64,000 nt of DNA from Methylomonas sp. ZR1 (GCF_013141865.1 NZ_RCST01000001.1:2232001-2296000); one strand, 5' to 3'. Numbered from the stretch's first letter, positions 24,874 to 34,312 are shown. Made by a program: numbers and translations. Notes: generated by a model not told the origin, from the letters alone.

Positions 24874-25887
24874 TCAAAGCCTGGATCGATCAATAGTTAA
24901 AGTTCTCTCGGGTAAATTAAAAAGCTTACGATAAAATCGCCGCAAGCCTCCTGCCAAACGGCCGGGCATTAAGCAATAGACCAGCAATACGATTAGGATG
25001 CGACCGCGCCAACCATCACCATATGCCAGCATAGACAACAAATAATTGAATTGATTTATACCTTGGGCCTTGTAATTTAAGGCTACTTTAACCAACCACA
25101 AACAGCCGTTCTTATTATTCCTGTCTCTTGTCATATACCGAGTAATTTCCCCAATAAATTTTATCCGGAGCTTTGTATCCGTTAAAAACCTACTGGTTCT
25201 AAACCAAGCAGCATACCATTCCAAATCACCGAAATAATATCCTGGGCCGGTATTTGGAGTATGTGTCATTAAGTTATTTTTGGTACTATAAACAAGGAGA
25301 GGTGTTTGTTGCACGGCAAGGATGGCGGGTACTAATTGAGGGTAAGCATCGCCAATATTCATGTAAGAATTTGGCAAATAAGCCGCCAAAATAGAACGCC
25401 TAGTTATTGTTGCGGAAATCATGCTAATACTAGCAAAGAATAACGATTCATTTTCAGCCAAATCCAGTGCACTGATAAGCTGACCTCTATGTTTATCCTC
25501 TACCAGCCAACCCAAACGAATAATATCGGCATCACTATTTTCCAGCGCATAAATTAAATCTATAACATATTCCAGGTGCCAGTCATCATCATCACCTATA
25601 ATCCAGCAATATTTTGAATCAGTTATTTCCACCGCTCGCAAAATATTACCGTTACCGCCAATATTATATTTGTTACGATGATATTTCAGGTTAGGCCATT
25701 GCTCCTGATATGCAGCCACAACATCACCTGTCTCATCTGTCGATGCATTATCCAGAACATGCAGACGCATCTCTGTCAGACCGGCATCGAGAAAAGTTTG
25801 CAATGTTTCTTTTAAGCACGAGGCCCTATTATAGGTAATCAATACTGGCTCCAGTAGTTGATTATTCCATTGCCCAAAGTTGGTCAT
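24874..25887 (-). CDS. Family 2 glycosyltransferase
   Basis: A 337-aa GT-A transferase preceded by GAGG 5 nt before its ATG. Motifs are PVLITYNRASCLKETLQTFLD, VLDNASTDET and the DXD region CWIIGDDDDWHLEY (four Asp, residues 99-102). The C-terminal third (about 290-320) is hydrophobic (GRILIVLLVYCLMPGRLAGG), suggesting membrane contact. The donor is unknown. It lies between the WecE-like transaminase and the flippase, with gaps of 51 and about 70 nt. Confidence 0.83.
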   Translation of the reverse strand: MTNFGQWNNQLLEPVLITYNRASCLKETLQTFLDAGLTEMRLHVLDNASTDETGDVVAAYQEQWPNLKYHRNKYNIGGNGNILRAVEITDSKYCWIIGDDDDWHLEYVIDLIYALENSDADIIRLGWLVEDKHRGQLISALDLAENESLFFASISMISATITRRSILAAYLPNSYMNIGDAYPQLVPAILAVQQTPLLVYSTKNNLMTHTPNTGPGYYFGDLEWYAAWFRTSRFLTDTKLRIKFIGEITRYMTRDRNNKNGCLWLVKVALNYKAQGINQFNYLLSMLAYGDGWRGRILIVLLVYCLMPGRLAGGLRRFYRKLFNLPERTLTIDRSRL

Positions 25888-25938
25888 GCTTGCCTCATCA
25901 ATTAATTTTCAATGAAGTAAACACATAGCAGGCAAAAT

Positions 25939-27090
25939 CTACCCCTTGCTCGTAACATATTCCAGCACATCCACAACTCGTCTTTGCTGCTCCGAAGTAA
26001 GTCCAACCCAAAGCGGCAAACGTATCAATTTTTCTGAGCGCGAATTGGTAACATCAAGTTCGCCGTGAACTCTTCCATATCGTTCCCCAGCCGGCGAAGA
26101 ATGCAACGGAACATAGTGAAACACTGACGTGATGTCATTACGTTTGAACTCATTCAATACTTGTTGCCGATCAATATCAGAAGCCAATAGCACGTAGTAC
26201 ATATGGGCATTATGTTGACAACTATCAGGGACAATAGGTCGGCGTAGAACACCTTTCGATTCGAGAGGCTCCAATATCTCATGGTAACGCTGCCAGCTTA
26301 CCAGCCGCTCATGTGTTATGCGCTCAGAATCTTCAAGCTGAGCCCAGAGAAAAGCAGCGATCAATTCACCAGGCAAAAATGATGAGCCAACTTCTTGCCA
26401 GGTATATTTATCAACTTCACCACGGAAAAAACGACTGCGATCAGTACCCTTTTCTCGAACAATTTCGGCACGCAATGCTAGGTCAGGATCGTTCACTAAT
26501 ATAGCTCCACCCTCTCCAGATATAACATTCTTGGTTTCATGAAAGCTATATGTCCCAAGATCACCGATGCTTCCTAACATGCTCCCTTTATAACTAGCCA
26601 TGACACCTTGCGCGGCATCCTCTACAACCTTAAGATCATGGCGCTTAGAAATAGCCATAATTGTGTCCATTTCGCACCCAACCCCAGCGTAATGAACTGG
26701 TACAATCGCCTTCGTTCGCGGCGTAATAGCTGATTCGATCAATCGCTCGTCCAGATTCAAGGTATCCTCTCGGATATCCACAAAAACTGGCACGCCACCA
26801 CGTAACACAAAGGCATTGGCCGTTGAAACAAAGGTATAAGACGGCATAATGATCTCGTCACCAGGCTGAATATCCAATAGTAATGCAGCCATCTCCAGCG
26901 CAGCCGTGCATGAGTGAGTTAATAAAGCTTTACTACAATGGGTACGCTCCTCTATCCAGCCATGACATCTCTTGGTAAAAGGCCCATCACCAGCCAAGCT
27001 TCCATTGAAATGAGCTTCGGCTATATAGTACAACTCCTTGCCTGTCATATAAGGCCAATTAAAAGGAATAGTATTTTTCATATTTTTCAT
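25939..27090 (-). CDS. wecE: dTDP-4-amino-4,6-dideoxygalactose transaminase (WecE/RffA-like)
   Basis: PLP-dependent sugar aminotransferase that converts dTDP-4-keto-6-deoxyglucose to dTDP-4-amino-4,6-dideoxy-D-galactose (Fuc4N). Over 383 aa it follows WecE closely: GDGPFTKRCHGWIEER, LTHSCTAALEMAALLLDIQPGD, MPSYTFVSTANAFVLRGG, and SFHETKNV, whose Lys is the PLP Schiff-base residue, then SGEGGAILV. rfbA/rfbB in this locus supply its substrate. The hexapeptide acyltransferase at 29.3-30.0 kb could then acylate the amino group. Other regiochemistry (a 3-amino sugar, FdtB-like) is less likely given the strong WecE resemblance. Confidence 0.85.
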   Translation of the reverse strand: MKNMKNTIPFNWPYMTGKELYYIAEAHFNGSLAGDGPFTKRCHGWIEERTHCSKALLTHSCTAALEMAALLLDIQPGDEIIMPSYTFVSTANAFVLRGGVPVFVDIREDTLNLDERLIESAITPRTKAIVPVHYAGVGCEMDTIMAISKRHDLKVVEDAAQGVMASYKGSMLGSIGDLGTYSFHETKNVISGEGGAILVNDPDLALRAEIVREKGTDRSRFFRGEVDKYTWQEVGSSFLPGELIAAFLWAQLEDSERITHERLVSWQRYHEILEPLESKGVLRRPIVPDSCQHNAHMYYVLLASDIDRQQVLNEFKRNDITSVFHYVPLHSSPAGERYGRVHGELDVTNSRSEKLIRLPLWVGLTSEQQRRVVDVLEYVTSKG

Positions 27091-27093
27091 ACT

Positions 27094-27963
27094 TTAAATC
27101 TTCGTAGCAACTATAAGTCGGGATCCACCTAAGGGATAATTCATTCCAAACTTTATCCCTGCAAGCTCAATCCTTAACAAGCTAGCGAATAATATATTCA
27201 ACCAAGGATCAATTTTAAGCTCAGATGTGGGATCAAATTTCTCGTCCATATTCTTTTTAAAAAACCTAGAAAATATCATCGCAGGCAAAATCAAAGACAC
27301 AAAAGACGTACTTCTGACGATTCTAAACCCCGCCATCTCTACCTTTTTATAAATCTCTATAGCAGAATAACGACGTTCATGAAGTGCATATTCGTCAGCA
27401 ACGCTCCATAACCACGCATGCTGAGGCACAGTGAGCAATAGCACTCCTTTGGACTTCAATGCCTTACGAATCTGACTAAGAACAAGCTCATCTTCTTTGA
27501 TGTGTTCGAGTACATCGAAAGCTCCAATAGCATCAAATTCATCCATAAAGGGAATTTGCCGAGCATCCATTTGCATGAGATTAGCTGAAGGAACTCGCTT
27601 CGCAGCAAATCCTAGCCCTTCGACGAAAATTTCGCTTCCATTAACTGCCACATCTGGAAAAGAATTTTGAATTGCGCTCAACACAAAACCAGTACCACAA
27701 CCTATTTCAAGAAAATCTCTTAAGCTTGGAGAGTATTTTTTCAACGCCCACAAAATTATTTTATTTCTCGATTGGAACCAGAAATTAGATGATTCAAGAC
27801 AAGCTAACTCCGAAAAATAACTTGCCTTAAAGCCTCCGCCACCACGAGCATAATCAGGCGCGTAAGAATCAAAACCGTCTATATTGCAGGGGCTAAATCC
27901 ACAACTTAAACAGTTAGAGTTTTTAGTATCATATTGCGAGTTACAAGCTAAGCAATGTCTCAT
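27094..27963 (-). CDS. SAM-dependent methyltransferase with N-terminal zinc-ribbon-like motif
   Basis: Class I methyltransferase of 289 aa. The N-terminus has two CxxC pairs (CLAC at 4-7 and CLSC at 18-21) that look like a small zinc ribbon. The catalytic domain has motif I FLEIGCGTGFVLSAIQ, then MQMDARQIPFMDEFDAIGAFDVLEHI and LLTVPQHAWLWS, common in polysaccharide and lipid-linked methyltransferases. A hydrophobic stretch near the C-terminus (TSFVSLILPAMIFSRFF) hints at membrane contact. Its ATG overlaps the GtrA stop by 4 nt, so GtrA and methyltransferase are coupled. The substrate is unknown. Confidence 0.8.
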   Translation of the reverse strand: MRHCLACNSQYDTKNSNCLSCGFSPCNIDGFDSYAPDYARGGGGFKASYFSELACLESSNFWFQSRNKIILWALKKYSPSLRDFLEIGCGTGFVLSAIQNSFPDVAVNGSEIFVEGLGFAAKRVPSANLMQMDARQIPFMDEFDAIGAFDVLEHIKEDELVLSQIRKALKSKGVLLLTVPQHAWLWSVADEYALHERRYSAIEIYKKVEMAGFRIVRSTSFVSLILPAMIFSRFFKKNMDEKFDPTSELKIDPWLNILFASLLRIELAGIKFGMNYPLGGSRLIVATKI

Positions 27964-28394
27964 ACCTTACCCGCATTAACACTTCCAGAAGCCGTAAAAA
28001 CGAAAAACTTGAATGTAAAAAAAAGGAACAAAGCCACGATAAAAATCGCCGCCGCTTGAACTAACTCATGTGGGTATCCAAGCTTATCAACCATTACGAT
28101 AAGTATCCCAAGGTTAATAAAATATCCTACGCAATGTACAATTGCGTAACGGACTCCGGCTCCAAGCAAACTTCCCGAGTGCGCGAATGTCAGTTTACGG
28201 TTGCCAATAAAGCCAATAACAGCCCCAACAGCATATAGACAAGTCATGGTTATCTTAGGAGCCCCTCCAAAATAAGTAACCAGTAAATAAACCATATAAC
28301 CCACCGAGTTACTGAAAACTCCAACAACTCCGTAGCGAAATAATTGTTTTACTGAACTTCGACTTCTCTTTTGTGGCAAAGACATATTACCCAT
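27960..28394 (-). CDS. GtrA-like small membrane protein
   Basis: A 144-aa four-helix inner-membrane protein of the GtrA/DPMS family, which is thought to flip undecaprenyl-phosphate-linked single sugars. The start is KQLFRYGVVGVFSNSVGYMVYLLV, the typical GtrA opening, and the protein ends in FFTFKFFVF. It overlaps the upstream propeller gene by 8 nt and the downstream methyltransferase gene by 4 nt. No GtrB-type partner is directly adjacent; the glycosyltransferases at 32.5 and 38.3 kb are candidates. An alternative start at 28385 (MSLPQ) is possible. Confidence 0.82.
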   Translation of the reverse strand: MGNMSLPQKRSRSSVKQLFRYGVVGVFSNSVGYMVYLLVTYFGGAPKITMTCLYAVGAVIGFIGNRKLTFAHSGSLLGAGVRYAIVHCVGYFINLGILIVMVDKLGYPHELVQAAAIFIVALFLFFTFKFFVFTASGSVNAGKV

Positions 28395-29307
28395 AAGTTA
28401 AAACAGCCAATCCAAACCCTGTCTTGCCAAAGCCATTGCCGTTATAGAGCATATATCGATGGCCTTTGTGCTCAAAAACAAATGGATACTCAATCATTTC
28501 AGAATCCCATCCATAAATAGAAACATCAATGCCCGCGTCTGCCAAGGATAACTCCCACTGCTTTCCATCATTACTAAAAGAATATCCAATTCGGTATTTA
28601 CCTCCAATATCGCTTCGATAGGAGAACCACATCTTAAATCCGTTTTCTAAATCACCTATAACTGTGGGCCTAGAAAAGGCTTGCGCTCTTCCAATTTCGT
28701 AAGGTATTGCTAACCCTTTACGATTCCATTTGTGTCCGTCATGAGAAGAAGCGTATTTGATCGGAGCTAACATTTCTCCATTGCCAATATCCCAAGTTGT
28801 AACTGAGCTATACCACATGCTATAACCGTCCTCATCCTTTTGGACCCAAGGATAAGAAAGACTTATGGGATCAACATCATCAGATCCCATTAGAGGAATA
28901 TCAGAATCTAGCTCTAAACTCCAATCCGGCTTTAAAATCAATCTACCAATATCGCCCCGCCAATGCCCCTGTTTAGGCGTCTGCCAACCCATAAAAAGCA
29001 TATAGGTTATCCCATTAACCTCATAGCAATTACCGATGCTAACGCCGTCAGCATAAAAACAACCCTCAGGTCCATGTACAAAAAAGGGTTCACTATGCTC
29101 ACAAACAAGTTCGCGTGTTAGGATATCGATATCAACTGCACCAACCGAAGAGCGATTATTCGCATCTCTGCCGCTAAAAAAAATACGGTATACATCATCT
29201 TTCAGTAACACGGGCAGAGGATTTGAAGCATGGGTCATGAGTTTGGGATGAAGCCCGTTGCTAGGGGTACTGTAGAGCAGTCCTAGCTTTTGCCATTTGC
29301 TATTCAT
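28387..29307 (-). CDS. Beta-propeller glycosidase-like protein
   Basis: A 306-aa cytosolic protein without signal peptide. Repeated short blocks such as YRIFFSGRD, YMLFMGWQTP, YSMWYSSVTTW, FKMWFSYRSD and YMLYNGNGFG are the blade motifs of five-bladed GH43/GH32/GH130-type propellers. Such proteins occur inside O-antigen clusters, where a secreted glycosidase makes little sense; a glycosyltransferase-like or phosphorylase-like role has been suggested for relatives. Acidic residues that could be catalytic (for example YADGVS, DVDPIS, DSEMIEYP) are present, but I cannot name the active site. It is coupled to GtrA (8-nt overlap) and to the upstream acyltransferase (4-nt overlap). Confidence 0.75.
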   Translation of the reverse strand: MNSKWQKLGLLYSTPSNGLHPKLMTHASNPLPVLLKDDVYRIFFSGRDANNRSSVGAVDIDILTRELVCEHSEPFFVHGPEGCFYADGVSIGNCYEVNGITYMLFMGWQTPKQGHWRGDIGRLILKPDWSLELDSDIPLMGSDDVDPISLSYPWVQKDEDGYSMWYSSVTTWDIGNGEMLAPIKYASSHDGHKWNRKGLAIPYEIGRAQAFSRPTVIGDLENGFKMWFSYRSDIGGKYRIGYSFSNDGKQWELSLADAGIDVSIYGWDSEMIEYPFVFEHKGHRYMLYNGNGFGKTGFGLAVLTYG

Positions 29308-29969
29308 ATTCCCCTTAATCTGGTACTTGGAATTTTTGATCGATCTGTTGCCATTCCCATGTAAACACCTTCGGGTTCAGCATTCACGAGCAACAATGCT
29401 CCAGCTCCAATAACGCATTTTTCGCCAATTTTAATGTGATCTCTGATTGTCGCGTTAACACCAACGAAACATTGCTCCCCAATTTCGACCCCTCCAGAAA
29501 TAACGACATGAGAGGCGATGAAACAATGATCTTTAATAGTAGAGTGATGACCGATGTGATTGCCGCTCCAAAGTGTTACGTTATTACCAATCGTAACGTA
29601 AGGCTGAATTGTGTTATCTTCAAAAATAAAACAGTTATCGCCAATTCGCCCCTCGTTTAAAATTGTAGCCCTGCTACTAACATAACTTGCTAACTGGTAT
29701 CCTTTTGCTTTGGCCGACGAATACTTTTCCTTACGAACTGCATTTAGTTTCGAGTAACTAAGTGCGATAAAACATTCATACTCTTCTGGGCTATACTGCA
29801 GAATAATATCTTCAAATGCCACGACTGGAAGACCGCAAAAAAATGAGTCCGTTATATATGCCCTGTCAACTGTAAAAGCCACGACTTCATAATCTGAGTC
29901 ATTACTGAAATAAAAATAGGCAAGCTGTGCTATTTCACCGCAACCGAAAATTACAAGCCGATTCTTCAT
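29304..29969 (-). CDS. NeuD/PglD-like sugar O- or N-acyltransferase
   Basis: A 221-aa acyltransferase with the two-part build of the NeuD/PglD group. The N-terminal Rossmann-like domain begins LVIFGCGEIAQLAYFYF (residues 4-20) and binds the sugar nucleotide. The left-handed beta-helix of hexapeptide repeats runs from about 105 to 200 (RIGDNCFIFEDNTIQ, TIGNNVTLWSGNHIGHHSTI, GEQCFVGVNATI). The His in NHIGHHS is the likely catalytic base. It could acetylate the dTDP-Fuc4N made by WecE. It overlaps the propeller gene by 4 nt and follows a methyltransferase gene by 2 nt. Confidence 0.82.
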   Translation of the reverse strand: MKNRLVIFGCGEIAQLAYFYFSNDSDYEVVAFTVDRAYITDSFFCGLPVVAFEDIILQYSPEEYECFIALSYSKLNAVRKEKYSSAKAKGYQLASYVSSRATILNEGRIGDNCFIFEDNTIQPYVTIGNNVTLWSGNHIGHHSTIKDHCFIASHVVISGGVEIGEQCFVGVNATIRDHIKIGEKCVIGAGALLLVNAEPEGVYMGMATDRSKIPSTRLRGI

Positions 29970-29971
29970 AA

Positions 29972-30601
29972 TTATTTCCTTACCAATATCGTGAACTCAT
30001 ACAGCCCATAATCATGCAGCAAAGCCACATTTCGCGAATAGCGGCGCTTACACAAATCAAACAAGGCACACGGGTCCGCATAATAGAGGTAATCGCGCAT
30101 CTTATCTGCGTCCGAATAAGCGGTAAGACAATTAAAGGCAAATCCTCGACTGGCATATTGGGACATAGCATCCAAAGTCGTATGAATATAATCAATCCAA
30201 GTATCGTCTGAATACTCAAGCTTGACGTTAAAAACGCCGCTTGCCAAACAATAATCTGTGACTTCTAGTATTTGACTTCCAACATTAAACCTAACATTTG
30301 ACTGATCGCAATGCTCTATCCTCGCAGCATCGATCATTTCAGCGGAGACATCGTATCCGAGGTACTCAAATTTTTCGAAACGAGCTGCCAAATAGTCCGC
30401 CAATGCGGCATAACCACAACCATAATCGGTTATAGAAAACTCATCGCAGGCACCCGCGTCAAGCAATTTACATAATTGACTGAACCGCAAAACTTGGCTA
30501 GCCTCTCCATTCCAGTCCACACCCTTAGGACTTACCCCATGCTCGACGATCTTTCTACCGTAGTAATTCCCTATGTCTTTAATTAGTTTTTCAGCAGTCA
30601 T
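29972..30601 (-). CDS. SAM-dependent methyltransferase
   Basis: Small class I methyltransferase (209 aa from ATG 30601; the frame extends four codons to a TTG). Motif I is ITDYGCGYAALADYL, followed by FEYLGYDVSAEMIDAARIEH (acidic residue after strand 2) and FAFNCLT. This form resembles methyltransferases of sugar biosynthesis clusters, but the substrate cannot be told. It is followed after 2 nt by the NeuD-like acyltransferase gene, forming one unit with the propeller, GtrA and methyltransferase genes down to 27.1 kb. Confidence 0.78.
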   Translation of the reverse strand: MTAEKLIKDIGNYYGRKIVEHGVSPKGVDWNGEASQVLRFSQLCKLLDAGACDEFSITDYGCGYAALADYLAARFEKFEYLGYDVSAEMIDAARIEHCDQSNVRFNVGSQILEVTDYCLASGVFNVKLEYSDDTWIDYIHTTLDAMSQYASRGFAFNCLTAYSDADKMRDYLYYADPCALFDLCKRRYSRNVALLHDYGLYEFTILVRK

Positions 30602-30696
30602 GATATCGGGCAATCTAAACTATTAAACAAATGTATGAATCAAAAATAACCGCATCGTTGCGAGCAGTAGTCACGCCGTAGCTATTAAACATTATG

Positions 30697-31689
30697 TTAT
30701 ATGTTAGACAGCTTATCATTAATAATTTCTTCCATTAAATCGTGAATTGATATACCTCTTTTTTTTGCTTCACTTATTAATCTGTTTTTTGACAATTCAG
30801 TAACACCTTCAAGCATTCCAAAATACCTGGTCCTCGCCGTACCTCCACGCAATCCTTTATGAATAACATCTATATTCATTTTTGGAAACCCAATATACGG
30901 AGAAAAAGAAATAAGATAAAAGCAATTTCCTAAAACATAGGTTATCTCAATATTATCTGCATTGTATGGAAGCGCGTCCAAAGGAGCATTAGAGGCCCAC
31001 AATCTATTATTATTAATTGCTATTTCTGCATACGGAGTACCTCTTAAATGTGATGCAATCCCTTCATCACCAAACAGCACTTTACCGCCAATCTTGCATA
31101 CACGCTCCATCTCAGAAATAGCCTTCCCAATATCTCCAAATAAATTAATACCACCAAAATGATAAACCGCATCAAAATACCTAGATGCATAAGGAAGAGA
31201 TTTGGCATTTGAAACAGAAAAACATAAATTATTAAATTTATTTATGTCACTGCTTTTTTTAACCATTGCCAAACTAAAATCCTGAGCATGTAATTCACCT
31301 TCTTCGCCAATAATATTCATAATCAGCGGAATATCCTCACCCAGGCCACACCCAGTAACTAAAACCTTCATACCTTTAGCAAGGTTTAAACGATTTATAG
31401 TTTTAACTCTGAAAAAGGACTCTTGCTCATCAAATGTTTCGAAAAGCCAGTTTAAAAAATTACGATAAATTTCGGTAGATCCCTCTGAATTATACATTTT
31501 CAGATTAATATCATCAGTTTCTGTTAAAGAATACGGCTCAATAAAATCGATAACCAACGGGTTGGAGTTTACAAATTTATACAATACACCGTTACTATTA
31601 ACTAATCCGTTGCAGCCATCAAGCTTAAGCTCACTTTGTACAACAGGATCAGAAAATGCCTTATATAAGGAAATATTTTTGTTAACCAT
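30697..31689 (-). CDS. SAM-dependent methyltransferase (330 aa)
   Basis: Class I methyltransferase with an N-terminal extension of about 100 residues of unknown role (NGLVNSNGVLYKFVNSNP), akin to the methyltransferases with a short Trm112-like or lid-like start. The SAM site is MKVLVTGCGLGEDIPLIMN, then AQDFSLAMVKKS and LPYASRYFDAVYHFGGINLFGD. An AGGA lies 9 nt before the ATG. The coding sequence is very AT-rich. The gene follows the PhyH-like dioxygenase by 30 nt, suggesting that both modify the same sugar or lipid. Confidence 0.78.
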   Translation of the reverse strand: MVNKNISLYKAFSDPVVQSELKLDGCNGLVNSNGVLYKFVNSNPLVIDFIEPYSLTETDDINLKMYNSEGSTEIYRNFLNWLFETFDEQESFFRVKTINRLNLAKGMKVLVTGCGLGEDIPLIMNIIGEEGELHAQDFSLAMVKKSSDINKFNNLCFSVSNAKSLPYASRYFDAVYHFGGINLFGDIGKAISEMERVCKIGGKVLFGDEGIASHLRGTPYAEIAINNNRLWASNAPLDALPYNADNIEITYVLGNCFYLISFSPYIGFPKMNIDVIHKGLRGGTARTRYFGMLEGVTELSKNRLISEAKKRGISIHDLMEEIINDKLSNI

Positions 31690-31719
31690 TTAGTTTTTCC
31701 TAAAATAGCGAGCCAATAA

Positions 31720-32550
31720 TCAGTAATATTTATTTTTACGCATTGCGAAATATTGCCCAACGGAACTCGCTTCCATGTAATCATATCCAAGAATTTCTTT
31801 TGCCTCTTGAGATAATGTATTATCATTTATATTGTTTGGTATACTAATCTGTTGTTTAAAAAACGGGACATTATAGAGATGATTAACCGCGCGACGCTCA
31901 TAATTTGTTTTATTAAACCCACCGGAATGAAACAGCATACAATCGAGCACAATAAATGAACCAGCTTTTGCCTCTACTTGTATAGCATTACGTTGAATAT
32001 AACTTAACGAAGGAAATGGTTCTGATAAATGCGATGCAGGAAGTACAAATGTTGCCCCATTTTCAAATGTAAAATCGTCAACACAGAATAAGGCATTGAT
32101 AGCGAGAGGTTTTGTAGACACAAAGTGCTGATAAGGCAAATCCCGATGCCAAGCTCCTTGATTATAAGTCTCTAGCGGAGGATTGATAACTCCATTTTGC
32201 TGATTAAGCACAAACTTTCCTGAAATCAAGCGCCGTAGCACTAACAGAAGATTTTCATTCAAAGCAAGACCAATAAAAACGTCAACTCCTCCATTATGAG
32301 TTAAAGGCGACCGAATAGTGTGATATTCATTTATATCTCTAAGCAATTGTTCTCCGTACATCGAAATATATCTCTTTCGAATACGATTAAATTCATCCGA
32401 AATGTCCTTCAGCTCAGATAACGAATAGCCCCCGTCAACAACTGCATAACCAACTCTTGTAACTTGCTCAACAACCTCATCAATCACTGACTCCACTTGA
32501 CACTGCTGCCAAACTCCATATGAACCACTAGGTATACTATTAACTGTCAT
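31720..32550 (-). CDS. Phytanoyl-CoA dioxygenase-like Fe(II)/2-oxoglutarate oxygenase
   Basis: A 276-aa member of the PhyH-like non-heme iron oxygenases, which hydroxylate, halogenate or otherwise oxidise unactivated C-H bonds. The iron ligands are visible as the His-x-Asp of GAWHRDLPYQ and a distal His in DCMLFHSGGFNKTNYERRAVNHLY, where the following Arg would bind 2-oxoglutarate. The ALFCVDDFTFENGATFVLPASH block is the typical middle of the fold. The gene overlaps the GtrB-like glycosyltransferase by 4 nt. Oxygenases of this family in polysaccharide loci are rare enough to suggest an unusual hydroxylated or oxidised sugar; the substrate is unknown. Confidence 0.8.
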   Translation of the reverse strand: MTVNSIPSGSYGVWQQCQVESVIDEVVEQVTRVGYAVVDGGYSLSELKDISDEFNRIRKRYISMYGEQLLRDINEYHTIRSPLTHNGGVDVFIGLALNENLLLVLRRLISGKFVLNQQNGVINPPLETYNQGAWHRDLPYQHFVSTKPLAINALFCVDDFTFENGATFVLPASHLSEPFPSLSYIQRNAIQVEAKAGSFIVLDCMLFHSGGFNKTNYERRAVNHLYNVPFFKQQISIPNNINDNTLSQEAKEILGYDYMEASSVGQYFAMRKNKYY

Positions 32551-33491
32551 TTTGCACCTCGCGATTGTTGAACATGTCTATAAACATGCCGAATTATCGT
32601 ATATGGCCGTTGTTTGACCTCGGAAAATACCTTTGATATGTAAATACCTTGCACACCAATAAAAAAAATAATCAATCCAGAAAACAACCATATTGATGCA
32701 ATAATTGAAGTGTATCCACTAGGCGGCGAAGCGATGAAAAAAAACCTGAAAGAAAGATAGGCAATGTAGATCAATGCGGAAATCGATATAACGAATCCTG
32801 AGTAGAATGTGAATACTAATGGAAGACTACTAAAAGATGTTACCGCGTTGACGAAATGACTAAATCTTCGAGAGATAGAGTATGTCGAGGGGCTACTTGA
32901 GTGTTTTTTGACAATTGATTGACATTGTTTAAACCCAGTGATAATCCAAAGTCCGCCAATATTAATTTCCCGTTCCTGATGTAACAGCAAGGCTTCAACG
33001 TACCTTCGTGACATTAGCCGGGCAGTGACGATATTATTTGGCTGAGCTATTCCAGTAAAAACTCGAAATAAACCATAAAACAAAACACCAGTGATTCTTT
33101 CAAAAAAACCTCCTTTGCGTTTGGATTGAATGCCGTATACAACATCGCATGCCTCCGATTCCATTTGCCTTATGAAAGGTAGCAACCATTCTGGTTCTTC
33201 CTCAAGATCGCTATCAATCAAAAACACTCGCTCACCTTGCGCTATCGATAAACCGGTCATCATCGCTTTGTGATGGCCGAAATTACGCGACAGATCGACA
33301 ACAATCACATGGGGGTCTCGCTCACTAAGCTTTACAGCAAGATCGAGACTGTTATCCGGAGAACCGTCGTTAACTAGTATTATTTCGTATTCACCACCTG
33401 TTAATTCAATCGCGGCAGCGGTTGCCCTAGCATGGAACTCATTAATATATAGTGCCGATTGATAAAGAGTGGCAACAATTGAAAGCTTCAT
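32547..33491 (-). CDS. Polyprenyl-phosphate glycosyltransferase (GtrB/ArnC-like)
   Basis: Membrane-linked family 2 transferase of 314 aa, predicted to load a sugar on undecaprenyl phosphate. The catalytic domain has [48 protein letters not shown] and the DXD in [14 protein letters not shown] (Asp93 and Asp95). Two C-terminal membrane helices (about 225-245 and 265-290) complete the GtrB-like layout. It overlaps the WbqC gene upstream and the PhyH-like gene downstream by 4 nt each, so WbqC, glycosyltransferase and oxygenase form a tightly coupled set. Confidence 0.84.
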   Translation of the reverse strand: MKLSIVATLYQSALYINEFHARATAAAIELTGGEYEIILVNDGSPDNSLDLAVKLSERDPHVIVVDLSRNFGHHKAMMTGLSIAQGERVFLIDSDLEEEPEWLLPFIRQMESEACDVVYGIQSKRKGGFFERITGVLFYGLFRVFTGIAQPNNIVTARLMSRRYVEALLLHQEREINIGGLWIITGFKQCQSIVKKHSSSPSTYSISRRFSHFVNAVTSFSSLPLVFTFYSGFVISISALIYIAYLSFRFFFIASPPSGYTSIIASIWLFSGLIIFFIGVQGIYISKVFSEVKQRPYTIIRHVYRHVQQSRGAK

Positions 33492-34183
33492 GGGCTAACA
33501 TACCTCATATAACTACGCGAATCTTTACCGCAATTGAACAAAAGATCCAGTATGGTAACACCATGCGTGAAATCACCCCAAAGTTGCGGGTACTCAGGAT
33601 ATCCAGCATAATCGAACCAAGTAAGCTTGATACCTATTTCTCCAAATACGTGTTCGTCAATATAGCCTTTAGCGGATGGACCTGAAATATATTCTGAACC
33701 ACCAGCTTGAACACAAAGATTTGCAAGGCGTTCTGTTTTACCATCAATAAGATGGTAATCCCATGAATTAGATATTACAGTTTGTATACCTAAATATTTA
33801 CAAACAACCTCAATAAACCTCCGGTTCAACTGGGAGATATATATGAAAGATTCGCCTTTATAGATAGGTTCAATAAGTGAGGCGATCTCATCAAAATAAG
33901 GAGTTCGACGATAGTTCTGCTCAAGTGCTTTCCAATGCATTCCCGACCAGTCATTGCCATCAATTTGGGTTTCTCGAATCTTCTGAAGATACTTACCTTT
34001 CACTTGCACGGGAATTGTTAACCATTGAAGACCTTGAGGCGTCTTAATTTGATTGCGATTCCGCCAATCTCGACGAGTATATTGCATATCGTCATATAGA
34101 ATAAACTCATCTACTGCAGCAATAATGTCAAAATAGCCTTTCCAAGGGATATAATTTGATTGAAGGATGGCTACCTTTTTCAT
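33488..34183 (-). CDS. WbqC-like family protein
   Basis: A 231-aa protein of the WbqC family, found in O-antigen and glycan clusters and of uncertain activity. It starts [29 protein letters not shown] and continues with [24 protein letters not shown], the family signature, then [13 protein letters not shown]. It has no signal or membrane part. Its stop overlaps the GtrB-like start by 4 nt. A role in attaching or activating an amino acid or acyl group on a sugar has been suggested for relatives, but I do not claim it here. Confidence 0.8.
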   Translation of the reverse strand: MKKVAILQSNYIPWKGYFDIIAAVDEFILYDDMQYTRRDWRNRNQIKTPQGLQWLTIPVQVKGKYLQKIRETQIDGNDWSGMHWKALEQNYRRTPYFDEIASLIEPIYKGESFIYISQLNRRFIEVVCKYLGIQTVISNSWDYHLIDGKTERLANLCVQAGGSEYISGPSAKGYIDEHVFGEIGIKLTWFDYAGYPEYPQLWGDFTHGVTILDLLFNCGKDSRSYMRYVSP

Positions 34184-34312
34184 ATTAACAAAATTCCTTA
34201 TAAGCCAGATAAGCCTGCATGTTATAAATCAAACTATTTTAAATACTTATGAGCACAAGATATAAAACACGAAATAAACACCTACAAAACTAAGTTACCA
34301 AATAATTTATTT

